Positions 44,388-53,954 of a stretch of DNA of 57,178 bases are shown piece by piece. The translations under genes and the position numbers were made by a program. A model generated the notes under the pieces. That model was not told the origin of the DNA, ran no database searches, and worked only from the letters and a program-made list of their open reading frames with translations. The DNA lies in assembly GCF_001280005.1 (NCBI RefSeq), contig NZ_LGDW01000415.1:1-57178 (forward strand), given 5' to 3'. Position 1 is the stretch's first letter. Each line of letters begins with the position of its first letter. The stretch comes from Streptomyces sp. NRRL WC-3618 (GTDB lineage: Bacteria > Actinomycetota > Actinomycetes > Streptomycetales > Streptomycetaceae).

Positions 44388-46994
44388 TCAGCCCCGCGAC
44401 CTACCGGCCGACGCGGTCGGCGCGCTCAGCAAAGCGCGTGCCACCTGCGCGAACTCCCCCTTGGGGTGGTCCCGGAACAGGGGCTCGGTGCCGAACAGGA
44501 CCGCGTGCGGCCCGCTGACCACCGACGCCTTCCCCGCCGCTGCCGTCGGCCCCCCGGACCCGTCACCCAACGACCGCCAGTGCCCGGCGACAAGAAGCCT
44601 CCCGGCCCCGTACGACTGGTCGACCCGCACACCCGGCCCCAGGTCGGTGAACCAGACGGGCGCGTACACGAACCCGTGGTCCGGCGCCCCGGCGGTGACC
44701 GGGCTCCGGCCCGAATTCACCACCCGTACAACGCCGTTGGCGTCCCCGTTGCCCTCGACCGCCTTGACCGCCAGCATCCCGGCGGCGGAGTTCAGCGCGG
44801 CCCCGGCAGCACCCCGGCCGACCAGCCCCCGGGAGTGGAGGAAGGCGTCAAGTGCCGTACGGGCAGCGGGTTTCAGGCCCTCGTACGACAGGTCCTGCGA
44901 CACGAACAGCACATCCGCCCCCGCCCAGTCGAAACCGGCGTTGAGGACGGCCGTCGACACCGGCGTCACCTCGAAGTTCATCTCACGCAGCGCGAACAGC
45001 TCACCGGGCGCGACGGCCGCCGCGACCCGGGTACGACGCAGGGAGGCCGTACCGGTCGCCTTCGTCGCGTCGAAGGCCACGCCGTACGCACGGGCCGCCG
45101 CGACCGCCTTCGGGCGCGCCGACGCCGGGACGATCGCACTGCCGTCCGCTGCCCGCCGTACCGAAACCCCGTCCCGCAGCAGGGAGTTGAGGGCGGCGAT
45201 CTCACGCGGGTCGTCCAGCCGCAGCCGCAGCCTGCCGTACGGAGCGACGTACCCGGCCCGTGTCGCGGCGGTCACCTTCCGCAGTGGCAGGCCCAACAGA
45301 CGGCCCCTGCCGACCGGTTGGACGGTCGCACCCCACAGCCTGCCGAGGCTCCAGCCCGAGATGTCATACATCACCGACACCTTGGCGCTGATGTCGCGCC
45401 CGTCGGCGAGCAGCACGTTGGCGAGCCCGCGCTTCGGCTGGCGCATGTCGACGACGTACGAACCCTTCGCGTACGTCCGTCCGCCGAGCCGGAAGGCGTG
45501 GCCGGCGCGGGTGACCTTGACGTCGTTGGCGAGCAGGTGGTCGACCAGCCGGGCGGCGGCGGGCGCGGAGCGCTGCGCCGAGGCGCCCGCCGGAATGACG
45601 TACGCACGGGGGAAGGTCGTCGTGTAGACGTCCTCCGGCCCGATCCCCGGCACGCCTGGGACGGTCGCCGCCGACACCGGCACCTGGGCGGCTCCGGCGG
45701 CGCCGCGCCGGAAGACCTCGATCTGGTCGGTGACGAGCGAAGTCCGGTGATCCTGGACGTAGTTGAGGGTCGCCTTGATGGCCGCACCGGCCACGGCGAC
45801 GTTGATCGCGGAGCGGCGGCGCAACTCGGCGACCGGCAGGGTGTCGTAGGCGCTGTTGTTGACCGTCATCGGGATCTCGACGGTGTGCGCGGCGACCGTG
45901 CCCTGGAAGGCCGCGTACTGCGGGGTGAAGACCGGCGGCCAGTCGTCCCAGCCCTCCTTCTGGTCCCTGAACGGGATCTGGGCGGGCTCGACGCCGTCCC
46001 GCTGAGCGGTGTAGCCGAGGCCGTTGACCGCGGCCTCCATCCCCAGGGCGTTGGCGTAGGTGTTCTTCAGGAACAGGTCGTACTCGTAGTTCTCGCCGTG
46101 CGGGGGAGTGGTCGGCTCGATGAGCGTGCCGTTGACGTATCCGTGCAGATCGAGCATGACGGTCGGCTGCTTGTCGATCTCGATCTGCCGCATCGCCCGC
46201 CCCTCGGGCTGCGAGGAGGTGACGAAGTCCCGGTTCAGATCGAACCCGTTGGCGTTGGCCCGGGTGCCGGCGATCCGGCCGTCCGGATTGGCGGTGATGT
46301 TGAAGTAGATGCGGCTGTGCGCGAGCAGGTCCCGCGTCCTGGCGTCGGTGGCGGTCGCGAGCCGCTCGACGAGCTTCAGGGAGGCGTCGGTGCCCTCCCA
46401 CTCGTTGCCGTGGATGTTGTTGTTGAAGAAGACGGGAGCCTTGTAACTCCGTTTGATCGCCTGGCTCTTGGCGGCGACCGCGGGCGCGTTCTCGATCAGC
46501 CGGCGCATCCGCTCCTGGGCACGCGCCTGGGCCGCGCTCTCCGGCGCGGTCACCGTGACGAGATACAGCCGGTGCCCGCCCGCCGAACGCCCCGCGACCT
46601 CGACGCTCACCCGGTCGCCCAGCTTCTGGAGGTCGTTCAGCTTCGGGGCGATGCCGTGGTACGGGATCAGGCCCAGCTTGATGGACTTGTCGGCCGGGTT
46701 CACCGGGTCGGGGGACAGGACCTGTTCGCGCGGGTAGCCGCGCCCGGTCCCGGTGAGGCCGTCGACGGGCGCTGTGAGGGCACGGGCGGCGGCGCCGGCC
46801 GGGATCGTCGCGGCACGCGCGTCGGCCGGCCGTCCGCCGTCCGCCCCCGCGCCCTCACGGGTCACGGGCTTGCGGTCGGCGGTGGCGGTGTGGGGGGTGA
46901 GCAGGAGCGAGCCCGCCGTGGTGACGGCGAGGGCCGCGAGCAGAACAGGCCTCGGTGGAACGGGTCTTGTACGTCGCACGCGTACCTCTTCCAT
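44388..46994 (-). CDS. Secreted M14-family zinc carboxypeptidase
   Basis: 868 aa. A signal peptide (RPVLLAALAVTTAGSLLL, cleavage near TATA) leads to a propeptide-like region, then the M14 domain: zinc ligands His and Glu in NIHGNEWEG, Arg/Asn substrate residues in NGFDLNRDF, the third ligand His in VMLDLHGYV and the likely catalytic Glu in HTVEIPMTV. The last 400 residues contain additional domains of unknown role. Much longer than the 300-residue catalytic unit, as is usual for actinobacterial secreted members. Start 46994 (GAGGAA upstream); GTG at 46979 is an alternative. Confidence 0.9.
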   Translation of the reverse strand: MEEVRVRRTRPVPPRPVLLAALAVTTAGSLLLTPHTATADRKPVTREGAGADGGRPADARAATIPAGAAARALTAPVDGLTGTGRGYPREQVLSPDPVNPADKSIKLGLIPYHGIAPKLNDLQKLGDRVSVEVAGRSAGGHRLYLVTVTAPESAAQARAQERMRRLIENAPAVAAKSQAIKRSYKAPVFFNNNIHGNEWEGTDASLKLVERLATATDARTRDLLAHSRIYFNITANPDGRIAGTRANANGFDLNRDFVTSSQPEGRAMRQIEIDKQPTVMLDLHGYVNGTLIEPTTPPHGENYEYDLFLKNTYANALGMEAAVNGLGYTAQRDGVEPAQIPFRDQKEGWDDWPPVFTPQYAAFQGTVAAHTVEIPMTVNNSAYDTLPVAELRRRSAINVAVAGAAIKATLNYVQDHRTSLVTDQIEVFRRGAAGAAQVPVSAATVPGVPGIGPEDVYTTTFPRAYVIPAGASAQRSAPAAARLVDHLLANDVKVTRAGHAFRLGGRTYAKGSYVVDMRQPKRGLANVLLADGRDISAKVSVMYDISGWSLGRLWGATVQPVGRGRLLGLPLRKVTAATRAGYVAPYGRLRLRLDDPREIAALNSLLRDGVSVRRAADGSAIVPASARPKAVAAARAYGVAFDATKATGTASLRRTRVAAAVAPGELFALREMNFEVTPVSTAVLNAGFDWAGADVLFVSQDLSYEGLKPAARTALDAFLHSRGLVGRGAAGAALNSAAGMLAVKAVEGNGDANGVVRVVNSGRSPVTAGAPDHGFVYAPVWFTDLGPGVRVDQSYGAGRLLVAGHWRSLGDGSGGPTAAAGKASVVSGPHAVLFGTEPLFRDHPKGEFAQVARALLSAPTASAGRSRG

Positions 46995-47096
46995 TGCTTC
47001 CTCTACGTCCTTTGCTTCGTGGGCTTGCCGGACTTGCTGAGTTCGGTACGCCGAGATCTACCTTGTCGACTCAACGCCAACAAGAGGGTCTCCGCG

Positions 47097-47126
47097 CCAC
47101 GCATGCCCCGTATGGCGCATGCGTGG
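47097..47126. promoter_or_regulatory. Palindrome upstream of EI24-type gene
   Basis: Perfect arms CCACGCATGC and GCATGCGTGG (47097-47106, 47117-47126) with a 10-nt spacer, 30 bp before the EI24 start. A candidate operator. TAGAGT at 47145-47150, six bases before the ATG, suggests a leaderless transcript. Confidence 0.45.
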
Positions 47127-47156
47127 CCTCCTGTACACCGCCGATAGAGTTCACCC

Positions 47157-47966
47157 ATGAGCGATCTCGTGACAGGTTTCCGCTACCTCCTGAAAGGCCA
47201 GCGCTGGGTCGCCCGACACGGCAAGCAGTACGGATTCGGGCTGCTCCCCGGCCTCCTCACCCTCGTCCTCTACCTCGCCGCCCTGACGGCCCTCGCCCTC
47301 TACGGCACCGACCTCACCGCCTGGGCCACCCCTTTCGCCGACGACTGGTCGAGCCCCTGGCTGGGCCTCTTCCGCGGCTTCCTCACCGCGCTCCTCATCG
47401 CCCTGGCCCTGCTCCTGTCGGTGCTCACCTTCACCGCGGTGACCCTCCTCATCGGGCAGCCCTTCTACGAGAACCTCTCCGAGAAGGTCGACCGGGACGT
47501 GTCCCCCGACGGCACGGCCCCCGAGTCGGGCCTGCCGCTGCACAGGGAGCTGTGGATCTCGGCCCGCGACAGCCTCCGGGTCCTCGTACGGGCCCTGTGC
47601 TGGGCGCTGCTCGTCTTCGCCCTCGGCTTCGTCCCGGTCGCCGGACAGACCGTCGTCCCTGTGATCGGCTTCCTCGTCACCGGCTTCTTCCTCACCGAGG
47701 AGCTGACCGGAGTCGCCCTTCAGCGGCGCCGGGTCGAACTCCGGGACCGGCTGGCCCTGTTGCGCTCCCGCAAGCTGCTCGTGTGGGGCTTCGGTACGCC
47801 GCTGGGGCTGGCCTTCCTGGTGCCGTTCGTCGCCGTCTTCCTGATGCCGGGCGCGGTCGCGGGCGCCACCATGATGGCCCGCGACCTGCTCGGCGAGGAG
47901 ACCCGGGAGCCCGCCGACGACACCGAGGACGCCGAGGATCAGGACACGCCGACCCCGGCATCCTGA
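47157..47966 (+). CDS. EI24-domain (CysZ-like) membrane protein
   Basis: 269 aa. About five to six membrane helices and the EI24 hallmark TLLIGQPFYENLSEKVDRDV between helices. It starts MSDLVTGFRYLLKGQRWVAR, as actinobacterial EI24 proteins do, and ends with an acidic cytoplasmic tail. CysZ, a distant relative, transports sulfate, but that activity cannot be assumed here. No Shine-Dalgarno; a -10-like hexamer lies six bases before the ATG. Confidence 0.9.
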   Translation: MSDLVTGFRYLLKGQRWVARHGKQYGFGLLPGLLTLVLYLAALTALALYGTDLTAWATPFADDWSSPWLGLFRGFLTALLIALALLLSVLTFTAVTLLIGQPFYENLSEKVDRDVSPDGTAPESGLPLHRELWISARDSLRVLVRALCWALLVFALGFVPVAGQTVVPVIGFLVTGFFLTEELTGVALQRRRVELRDRLALLRSRKLLVWGFGTPLGLAFLVPFVAVFLMPGAVAGATMMARDLLGEETREPADDTEDAEDQDTPTPAS

Positions 47967-47971
47967 CCGGC

Positions 47972-49222
47972 TCAGCCGCCGGACGCGTCCACGGCCACGG
48001 TCAGGATCGACCGCACCTGGGCGATGATGTCCAGCCGGTTCCGCACGAACTCGGGATCGGTCACGGCCCCGGTGTCCGGGTCGGTGTTGTCGGCCCCGAA
48101 CTGCAGCACGGGCGTGTGCACATGCCCGCCGGGAAGCGTGGCGCCCAGACCGAGCCGGTCGCGCAACAGGGTTGCCCGGTAGGCGATCTCGTTGGAGAGA
48201 TAGTCCCCGCCGCCCCCGGCCCGCGCCGTCGACCCGGCGGTGGGCCCGTCGGCCCGTTCGACGGGATCGTTGCCGCCCACCGGTATCTCGGTCACGCTCG
48301 TGTTGTCGTACACCGGGAAACGCCCGGTGTTCGCGGCGACAACCGCCTTGTACGGCAGCGTCGTTGACGTCCACTGGGGCTGCGTGGCCGGGTCGGTGAC
48401 CGGTACGGTCCCGGTCCGGCCGATGTTCTCGTTGTCCTCGAAGCCGCCCCGCCAGGCCCCGTTGGTCCGCTCCACGTCGAATCGCCCGACCCGCCCCTGA
48501 CTCACGGTGGCGAACAGATCGACCTTGGGCAGATACGGCTTCAGCGTCCGCTCCACCGTGCCCTGCGCGAAGTCCTCCCAGCGCACCGGGAACACCGCTG
48601 TCTCGACCCTGACCCTGCCGTGTGCCGTCTCGATCACCGTGCCGTCGAGCGCGAGCGCGGTGGCCCCGGACGGGTTGGAGATCCGTATGTCATGGTCGAG
48701 CGTGAACGGATCGAATCCGGTGACGAGAACCCGCTTCGACGCCTCGCAGCCCGGATACCGGATCGACGACTGCCCGCGAGAGTTCCGCTCCAACTCGCCC
48801 AGCAACTCCGCCCTTTGGCTGCCTTCCAGCCCGAACGACGGCTTCCACAACCGCAGTTCACGGGTCATCCCCAACCGCGCCCAGTACAGGGGCCGGTCGT
48901 CGTCCCGGCTCAGATCACCGCCGGCGGGCCCGCGCCCCTGCGCCCGGTCGACGGCCCGCCGCCACAGCGCCGCTCCCTGACGTACGACGAGTGCGCGGGC
49001 GTCAGCGTAGGAGTTCGCGCTGCCGAGCGCCCGCGCGAACTCCGTTGCCACGGAGTCGAATCCGGAACGCCGGAGGATCTCCTGCGGCGCCGCCCTGTCG
49101 AGCCGCTGCTCCTCGACGGTGGGCGCGGCGGGGGCGTCGGCGGCCGACGCGGTGGCGGGCACCGCGGGCCCGGCCAGCAGCGCGAGTCCGAGTACACCGA
49201 TCCGTACATGTGGATGTCTCAA
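47972..49222 (-). CDS. Secreted pyroglutamyl-peptidase-like protein, catalytic Cys replaced
   Basis: 416 aa. Signal peptide (VRIGVLGLALLAGPAVPATA) and an N-terminal extension of about 150 residues precede a C15-like domain: RVLVTGFDPFTLDHDIRISN, PSGATAL, then GGDYLSNEIAYR and GGHVHTPVLQ. In C15 peptidases the aligned segment carries the nucleophilic Cys (pattern Y-x-C-N) and the later His is catalytic. Here Ser stands at the Cys position. It may therefore be inactive as a cysteine peptidase, be a serine variant, or bind rather than cut. The domain assignment is by eye. Confidence 0.78.
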   Translation of the reverse strand: MRHPHVRIGVLGLALLAGPAVPATASAADAPAAPTVEEQRLDRAAPQEILRRSGFDSVATEFARALGSANSYADARALVVRQGAALWRRAVDRAQGRGPAGGDLSRDDDRPLYWARLGMTRELRLWKPSFGLEGSQRAELLGELERNSRGQSSIRYPGCEASKRVLVTGFDPFTLDHDIRISNPSGATALALDGTVIETAHGRVRVETAVFPVRWEDFAQGTVERTLKPYLPKVDLFATVSQGRVGRFDVERTNGAWRGGFEDNENIGRTGTVPVTDPATQPQWTSTTLPYKAVVAANTGRFPVYDNTSVTEIPVGGNDPVERADGPTAGSTARAGGGGDYLSNEIAYRATLLRDRLGLGATLPGGHVHTPVLQFGADNTDPDTGAVTDPEFVRNRLDIIAQVRSILTVAVDASGG

Positions 49223-49340
49223 GGGAGTTCAGGCCTTCCGTCGCCGTGGGGGAACCAGCAGTGAGGTGCTGTCGACGGCGGCAGTATCGCGTGACGGAAG
49301 TGGTCTACGCCATACGGCGCGACCCAGGGGGAGTCACAGG

Positions 49341-50243
49341 CTAGGCAACCGCCTTCCTGCCGGTGATCCCGCGATACGCGATCTCGGCCAGCCGCGCCTG
49401 TCCGTTCCGGCTCGGGTGGAACCAGTCCCAGGGGCTCAGCTGCCGCGTCCCGAAGTCGTAGTCGAAGACCGCGCCGCCGTCGAACCGGCACAGCCGGTCC
49501 GTGGCGCACACCTCCTTGAGCACCGAGTTGTACGCCTCCACCCGCCCCTGCACCTCGTCCCGCCGCGCCGTCGCCACCGTGTCGACCGCGTCCGGATCGC
49601 CCAGCATCGACGGACAGATCCCCAGCTTCCACACCGCCTTGCCCAGCACATTGGTCCGCCCCTGCGACCAGAGCCGCTTCAGATCCGGCACGCTCGCCAC
49701 GTACACCTGGCTCTTCGGCGCTCCCGCACGCAGCGTGCGCAGCGACTTCTCGAACGACGACCGGAACTCGGCCACCGACGTCATCTCCCCTGCCGACGGC
49801 CGGCACGCGTCGTTGGCGCCCGCCATCACCGTCACCAGCGCGGGCTTGTGGACGGCGGCCTTCGTCATCTGGGCGGGCAGATCGGCCATCCGGGAGCCGC
49901 TGACGGCGTAGTTCCAGCTCCGCCGAGCCGCCCCGGACGCCCCCAGCAGCCGTAAGGCCAGACTGTTCACCTCCTTGTCGCTGCCGGTCGCCCAGGACAC
50001 CTCCGGGCAGTCGGACAGCACCGAGCAGGCGTCGAAGCCACGGGTGATGGAGTCGCCCACAGCGACCATGGAGGCGGGACTGCTGTCCCACACGGGCGTC
50101 GGGCTCGCCGACGGCCTCGCCTTCGCCCGCGTGCCGTCCGGCTCTGGGGACGCGCCACCGGCGGCGTCACACCCTGCGGCGCCCAGCACGGCCGCCGAGA
50201 CGACAGCGACGACGGTCCGCGAACGGTGACTTCGTTTCCGCAT
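49341..50243 (-). CDS. SGNH/GDSL-family hydrolase, exported
   Basis: 300 aa. Block I: MVAVGDSITRGFD (Ser nucleophile); block II Gly: AVSGSRMADL; block III: MAGANDACR; block V: WDWFHPSRNGQ (Asp/His). This is the SGNH esterase/lipase fold. The N terminus is a signal sequence with AAGC, a weak lipobox, so it is secreted or lipid-anchored. Start at 50243 fits the signal peptide although GAAGG sits almost on the ATG. Substrate unknown; such enzymes cleave acyl esters. Confidence 0.9.
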   Translation of the reverse strand: MRKRSHRSRTVVAVVSAAVLGAAGCDAAGGASPEPDGTRAKARPSASPTPVWDSSPASMVAVGDSITRGFDACSVLSDCPEVSWATGSDKEVNSLALRLLGASGAARRSWNYAVSGSRMADLPAQMTKAAVHKPALVTVMAGANDACRPSAGEMTSVAEFRSSFEKSLRTLRAGAPKSQVYVASVPDLKRLWSQGRTNVLGKAVWKLGICPSMLGDPDAVDTVATARRDEVQGRVEAYNSVLKEVCATDRLCRFDGGAVFDYDFGTRQLSPWDWFHPSRNGQARLAEIAYRGITGRKAVA

Positions 50244-50514
50244 CCTTCGGGTCCCCTCGGTCGGCGTGCAACGGCTCTCGCACATAACAACGCACGAAAG
50301 TTCCCGACCCGAAAACAACTAATGGTCCACACACTGCAACGTCGCACACCCGTACAAGCGTCCCCCTGGGTGAATGGCGGGCGTTTCATGGCCCTGGGAC
50401 CGACGGTACGTCACACTCCTTGCGCCGCCGCACGGTAGCCTCGCCATCAACGCGGCTGTCCGCCACCGCCGCTCAGCCAGTTCGCAAGATGTCCCGCTCT
50501 GTCCGGAGGTTGCA

Positions 50515-51009
50515 GTGACGACACGTGGAGTTCTGTACGTGCACTCCGCGCCGCGCGCGCTGTGCCCGCACGTCGAGTGGGCCGTCGCCGGAGTGCTCGG
50601 CACACGCGTCAGCCTCGACTGGATCCGCCAGCCCGCCGCACCGGGCACCTGGCGCTCCGAGTTCTCCTGGAAGGGCCAGGTCGGCACCGCCTCCAAGCTC
50701 GCGTCGGCCCTGCGCGGCTGGCAGTTGCTGCGCTTCGAGGTCACCGCGGAACCCTGCGCCACCGCCGAGGGCGAGCGCTACAGCTGCACCCCCGACCTCG
50801 GCATCTACCACGCGGTCACCGGCATCCACGGCGACATCCTCATCCCCGAGGACCGCCTGCGCGCCGCCCTCACCCGCTCCCAGCGGGGCGAGACGGACCT
50901 GGAGGCCGAGTTGGCCAAACTTCTGGGCAAACCCTGGGACGACGAACTCGAGCCCTTCAGGTACGCGGGCGAGGGCGCCCCGGTGAGATGGCTGCACCAG
51001 GTGGTGTGA
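50515..51009 (+). CDS. DUF3145 family protein
   Basis: 164 aa from GTG 50515, with GGAGG upstream. The sequence TTRGVLYVHSAPRALCPHVE, GTWRSEFSWKGQVGTASKLA and YHAVTGIHGDILIPEDRLRA is typical of DUF3145, a family that occurs throughout Actinobacteria next to the fab operon. It has no known activity. Conservation beside fabF suggests a role linked to fatty acid synthesis or to cell envelope growth. It converges on fabF with a strong terminator in between. Confidence 0.9.
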   Translation: MTTRGVLYVHSAPRALCPHVEWAVAGVLGTRVSLDWIRQPAAPGTWRSEFSWKGQVGTASKLASALRGWQLLRFEVTAEPCATAEGERYSCTPDLGIYHAVTGIHGDILIPEDRLRAALTRSQRGETDLEAELAKLLGKPWDDELEPFRYAGEGAPVRWLHQVV

Positions 51010-51011
51010 CG

Positions 51012-51066
51012 GTACGTACGAAGGCGGCCCGCCCGGAATGTCCGGGCGGGCCGCCTTCGTACGTAC
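51012..51066. terminator. Bidirectional terminator, perfect 26-bp stem
   Basis: Arms 51012-51037 and 51041-51066 are perfectly complementary around the loop ATG, between the convergent DUF3145 and fabF genes. It is the strongest hairpin noticed in the window. Confidence 0.9.
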
Positions 51067-51154
51067 TGGTAGTGGTCTTCAAGCGACGAATACCGCAACC
51101 ATCAATTGAGGAACCCCCACGGCGGGTAACCACCTCCGCGAGAGCGGCGCCGGT

Positions 51155-52435
51155 TTAGGCGCAAGGGTGGGTCCTGAACGCCAGCACCACGTTGTGCCCA
51201 CCGAACCCGAACGAGTCGTTGAGCGCGGCGATACGGCCGTCTACCGGCAGCTTGCGGGCCTCACCTCGCACGATGTCCGCGTCGACCTCGGGGTCGAGCT
51301 CCTCGACGTTGATCGTCGGAGGTGCGACCCGGTGGTACAGCGCGAGCACCGTCGCGACGGTCTCGACCCCGCCCGCGCCGCCGAGCAGATGCCCGGTCAT
51401 CGACTTGGTCGCGGACACGGCCATGTGGTCGACGTCCTCGCCGAACACATTGCGCAGCGCCTTCAGTTCGGCCACGTCACCCGCGGGCGTCGAGGTCGCG
51501 TGCGCGTTGACGTGCACGATCTCCGCGGGATCCAGGTCGGTGCTGGCCAGCAGGTTCCGCAGGGCCGCCGAGATACCGCGCCCCGCCGGCTCCGGCTGCA
51601 CGATGTCGTGGGCGTCGGCCGAGATGCCCTGGCCGACCGCCTCCGCGTAGACCCGGGCACCGCGCGCGGCGGCGTGCTCGGCGGACTCCAGGACGACCAC
51701 GCCGGAGCCCTCACCCATCACGAAGCCGTCGCGGCCCGTGTCGTACGGACGCGAGGCACCCGTCGGGTTCTCGTTGTTCTTGGACATCGCCATCATGTTG
51801 CCGAACGCTGCGATGGGCAGCGGATGGATGGCCGCCTCGGTGCCGCCCGCGATGACGACGTCGGCGCGGCCGGTACGGATCATCTCGATGGCGTAGCCGA
51901 TGGCCTCGGCGCCCGACGCGCAGGCGGAGACCGGGGTGTGCACACCGGCGCGGGCGCCTACGAGCAGGCCCACGTTGGCGGAGGGGCTGTTGGGCATCAG
52001 CATCGGGACGGTGTGCGGGGAGACGCGGCGTACGCCCTTCTCCTTCATCACGTCGTACTGGTCGAGCAGCGTCGTGACTCCGCCGATGCCCGAGGCGATG
52101 ACGGCACCGAGACGGTCGGGGTCGACGGCCTGGTTCTCGCCCTCGCCCGCCCGGTCGGTGAAGCCCGCGTCGGCCCACGCCTCCTTGGCGGCGATCAGCG
52201 CGAACTGCGCCGACCGGTCCAGTCGGCGGGCCTGGGGCCGGGGAATGATCTCGGTCGGTTCCACGGCGATCTGCGCGGCGATGCGAACGGCCTGCTCGGC
52301 CGCCCACTCCTGCTCCAGGGCGCGGACACCGGACTTGCCGGCGACCAGACCCTCCCAGGTAGAGGCCGCGTCACCACCCAGCGGTGTGGTTGCGCCGATA
52401 CCGGTGACGACCACGGTGCGATTGGTCGGGCTCAC
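51155..52435 (-). CDS. fabF: Beta-ketoacyl-ACP synthase II
   Basis: 426 aa. Catalytic triad Cys-His-His: SACASGAEAIG, NAHATSTPAGD and KSMTGHLLGGAG. It condenses malonyl-ACP with acyl-ACP in the elongation cycle. GTG start with AAGGAA upstream. Last gene of the fabD-fabH-acpP-fabF operon, 180 bp after acpP, a longer gap than elsewhere in the operon that is filled with degenerate repeats. Confidence 0.96.
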   Translation of the reverse strand: MSPTNRTVVVTGIGATTPLGGDAASTWEGLVAGKSGVRALEQEWAAEQAVRIAAQIAVEPTEIIPRPQARRLDRSAQFALIAAKEAWADAGFTDRAGEGENQAVDPDRLGAVIASGIGGVTTLLDQYDVMKEKGVRRVSPHTVPMLMPNSPSANVGLLVGARAGVHTPVSACASGAEAIGYAIEMIRTGRADVVIAGGTEAAIHPLPIAAFGNMMAMSKNNENPTGASRPYDTGRDGFVMGEGSGVVVLESAEHAAARGARVYAEAVGQGISADAHDIVQPEPAGRGISAALRNLLASTDLDPAEIVHVNAHATSTPAGDVAELKALRNVFGEDVDHMAVSATKSMTGHLLGGAGGVETVATVLALYHRVAPPTINVEELDPEVDADIVRGEARKLPVDGRIAALNDSFGFGGHNVVLAFRTHPCA

Positions 52436-52545
52436 GGGAATTCCTTCTCCAACTGATACGGGAGGACAACCCCCGCGTAGGCGGGGAGAACGGCGCCACC
52501 GCCAGGCGGCGGGGCTGAGGGACCGATCAGGAGATCGGCCCCCGT

Positions 52546-52622
52546 GACCAGCCCTGACGACCGGCCCTGATGACCAGTCCCGGCGAACCGGTCCTGGCGA
52601 CCAGGGCCGGTGAATCAGTCCT
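52546..52622. repeat. Degenerate short tandem repeats between acpP and fabF
   Basis: About six imperfect copies of a 13-15 bp unit related to TGACGACCGGCCC and TGATGACCAGTCCC, ending at the acpP stop codon. Unit identity is moderate. Confidence 0.5.
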
Positions 52623-52863
52623 GGTTCTTGAGGATGTACTCGGTGGCGTCGCCGACCGTCTTGAGGTTCTTGACGTCCTCGTCGGGGATCTTGACGTCGA
52701 AGCGCTCTTCGGCGGCGACGACGACCTCGACCATGGACAGCGAGTCGACGTCCAGGTCGTCGGTGAAGGACTTGTCCAGCTGGACGTCCTCAACCGGGAT
52801 GCCGGCGATCTCGTTCACGATGTCGGCGAGACCGGCGACGATCTCTTCCTGAGTGGCGGCCAT
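52615..52863 (-). CDS. acpP: Acyl carrier protein (fatty acid synthase)
   Basis: 82 aa acidic helical protein. The 4'-phosphopantetheine attachment serine is Ser41 in DLDVDSLSMVE. It carries growing acyl chains in type II fatty acid synthesis. AAGGAG precedes the ATG. Located between fabH and fabF in the normal Streptomyces order. Confidence 0.97.
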   Translation of the reverse strand: MAATQEEIVAGLADIVNEIAGIPVEDVQLDKSFTDDLDVDSLSMVEVVVAAEERFDVKIPDEDVKNLKTVGDATEYILKNQD

Positions 52864-52943
52864 GGCAGGCGCTCCTTCTTGTGTATCTATCCAGAGAGTT
52901 GGCAGTTGTCCCCGTTCCGGTTCCGAGGATCCGGTACGGGTGC

Positions 52944-53939
52944 CTAGGGGAGGGTAACGACCGTCGCGGCGTACACGAGACCCGCCCCGAAGCCGATGAC
53001 GAGCGCGGTGTCGCCGCTCTTCGCCTCGCCGGTCGCCAGAAGCCGCTCCATCGCGAGCGGGATCGAGGCTGCCGACGTGTTGCCGGTGGTGCGCACGTCG
53101 CGCGCGACCGTGACGTGCTCCGGCAGTTTGAGGGTCTTCACCATCGAGTCGATGATCCGCTCGTTGGCCTGGTGAGGAATGAAGACGTCCAGGTCGTCCG
53201 GGGTGATCCCGGCCGCGTCCAGCGCCTCCTTGGCGACCTTCGCCATCTCGAACACGGCCCAGCGGAACACCGCCTGGCCCTCCTGCGTGATCGCAGGAAA
53301 CTTGCCGGAACTGTCGTACTCGTTCCACGGTACGGTCTGCTTGATGGTGTCCGACTTGTCGCCCTCGGAGCCCCACACGGTCGGACCGATGTGCGGTTCA
53401 GTGGAGGGGCCCACGACGACCGCGCCCGCGCCGTCACCGAAGAGGAAGGCGGTCGCCCGGTCCTCCAGGTCGGTCAGGTCGGACAGCCGCTCGACGCCGA
53501 TGACCAGGACGTACTCCGCCGAACCGTCGACGATCATGCCCCGGGCCAGGGTCAGCCCGTAGCCGAAGCCCGCGCAGCCCGCCGAGATGTCGAACGCGGC
53601 TGCCTTGGCCGTGCCGAGCTTGTCGGCGATCTCGGTGGCCACGGCCGGGGTCTGCTTGAAGTGCGAGACGGTCGCGACGACCACGCCGCCGATCTGCTCG
53701 GCGCTGATCCCCGCGTTGGCGATCGCCTTGCCGGACGCCTCCAGGGACATCGCGGCGACGGTCTCCTCGTCGGAGGCCCAGTGCCGGGTCTCGATGCCGG
53801 AGCGGGAGCGGATCCACTCGTCGGACGAGTCGATAGTCTCCAGGATCACCTCGTTGGGTACGACCCGGACCGGCCGGTAGCCGCCCACGCCCAGGATGCG
53901 CGCGTACGGGGCACCCTTACTGGGCTTGATCTTCGACAT
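52944..53939 (-). CDS. fabH: Beta-ketoacyl-ACP synthase III
   Basis: 331 aa. Catalytic Cys in DISAGCAGFGYG, His in FIPHQANERI, Asn in TGNTSAASIPLA. It starts chains by condensing acyl-CoA with malonyl-ACP; in Streptomyces the enzyme takes branched short acyl-CoAs to make iso/anteiso fatty acids. AAAGGAG precedes the ATG, 15 bp after fabD. Confidence 0.96.
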   Translation of the reverse strand: MSKIKPSKGAPYARILGVGGYRPVRVVPNEVILETIDSSDEWIRSRSGIETRHWASDEETVAAMSLEASGKAIANAGISAEQIGGVVVATVSHFKQTPAVATEIADKLGTAKAAAFDISAGCAGFGYGLTLARGMIVDGSAEYVLVIGVERLSDLTDLEDRATAFLFGDGAGAVVVGPSTEPHIGPTVWGSEGDKSDTIKQTVPWNEYDSSGKFPAITQEGQAVFRWAVFEMAKVAKEALDAAGITPDDLDVFIPHQANERIIDSMVKTLKLPEHVTVARDVRTTGNTSAASIPLAMERLLATGEAKSGDTALVIGFGAGLVYAATVVTLP

Positions 53940-53954
53940 TGCTCGGGGCTCCTT

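Noticed and set aside
44466..47147. 893-codon open frame on the plus strand
   Set aside because: Antisense shadow of the M14 peptidase gene; composition is Arg/Gly/Val-rich without domains, while the minus strand shows catalytic motifs.
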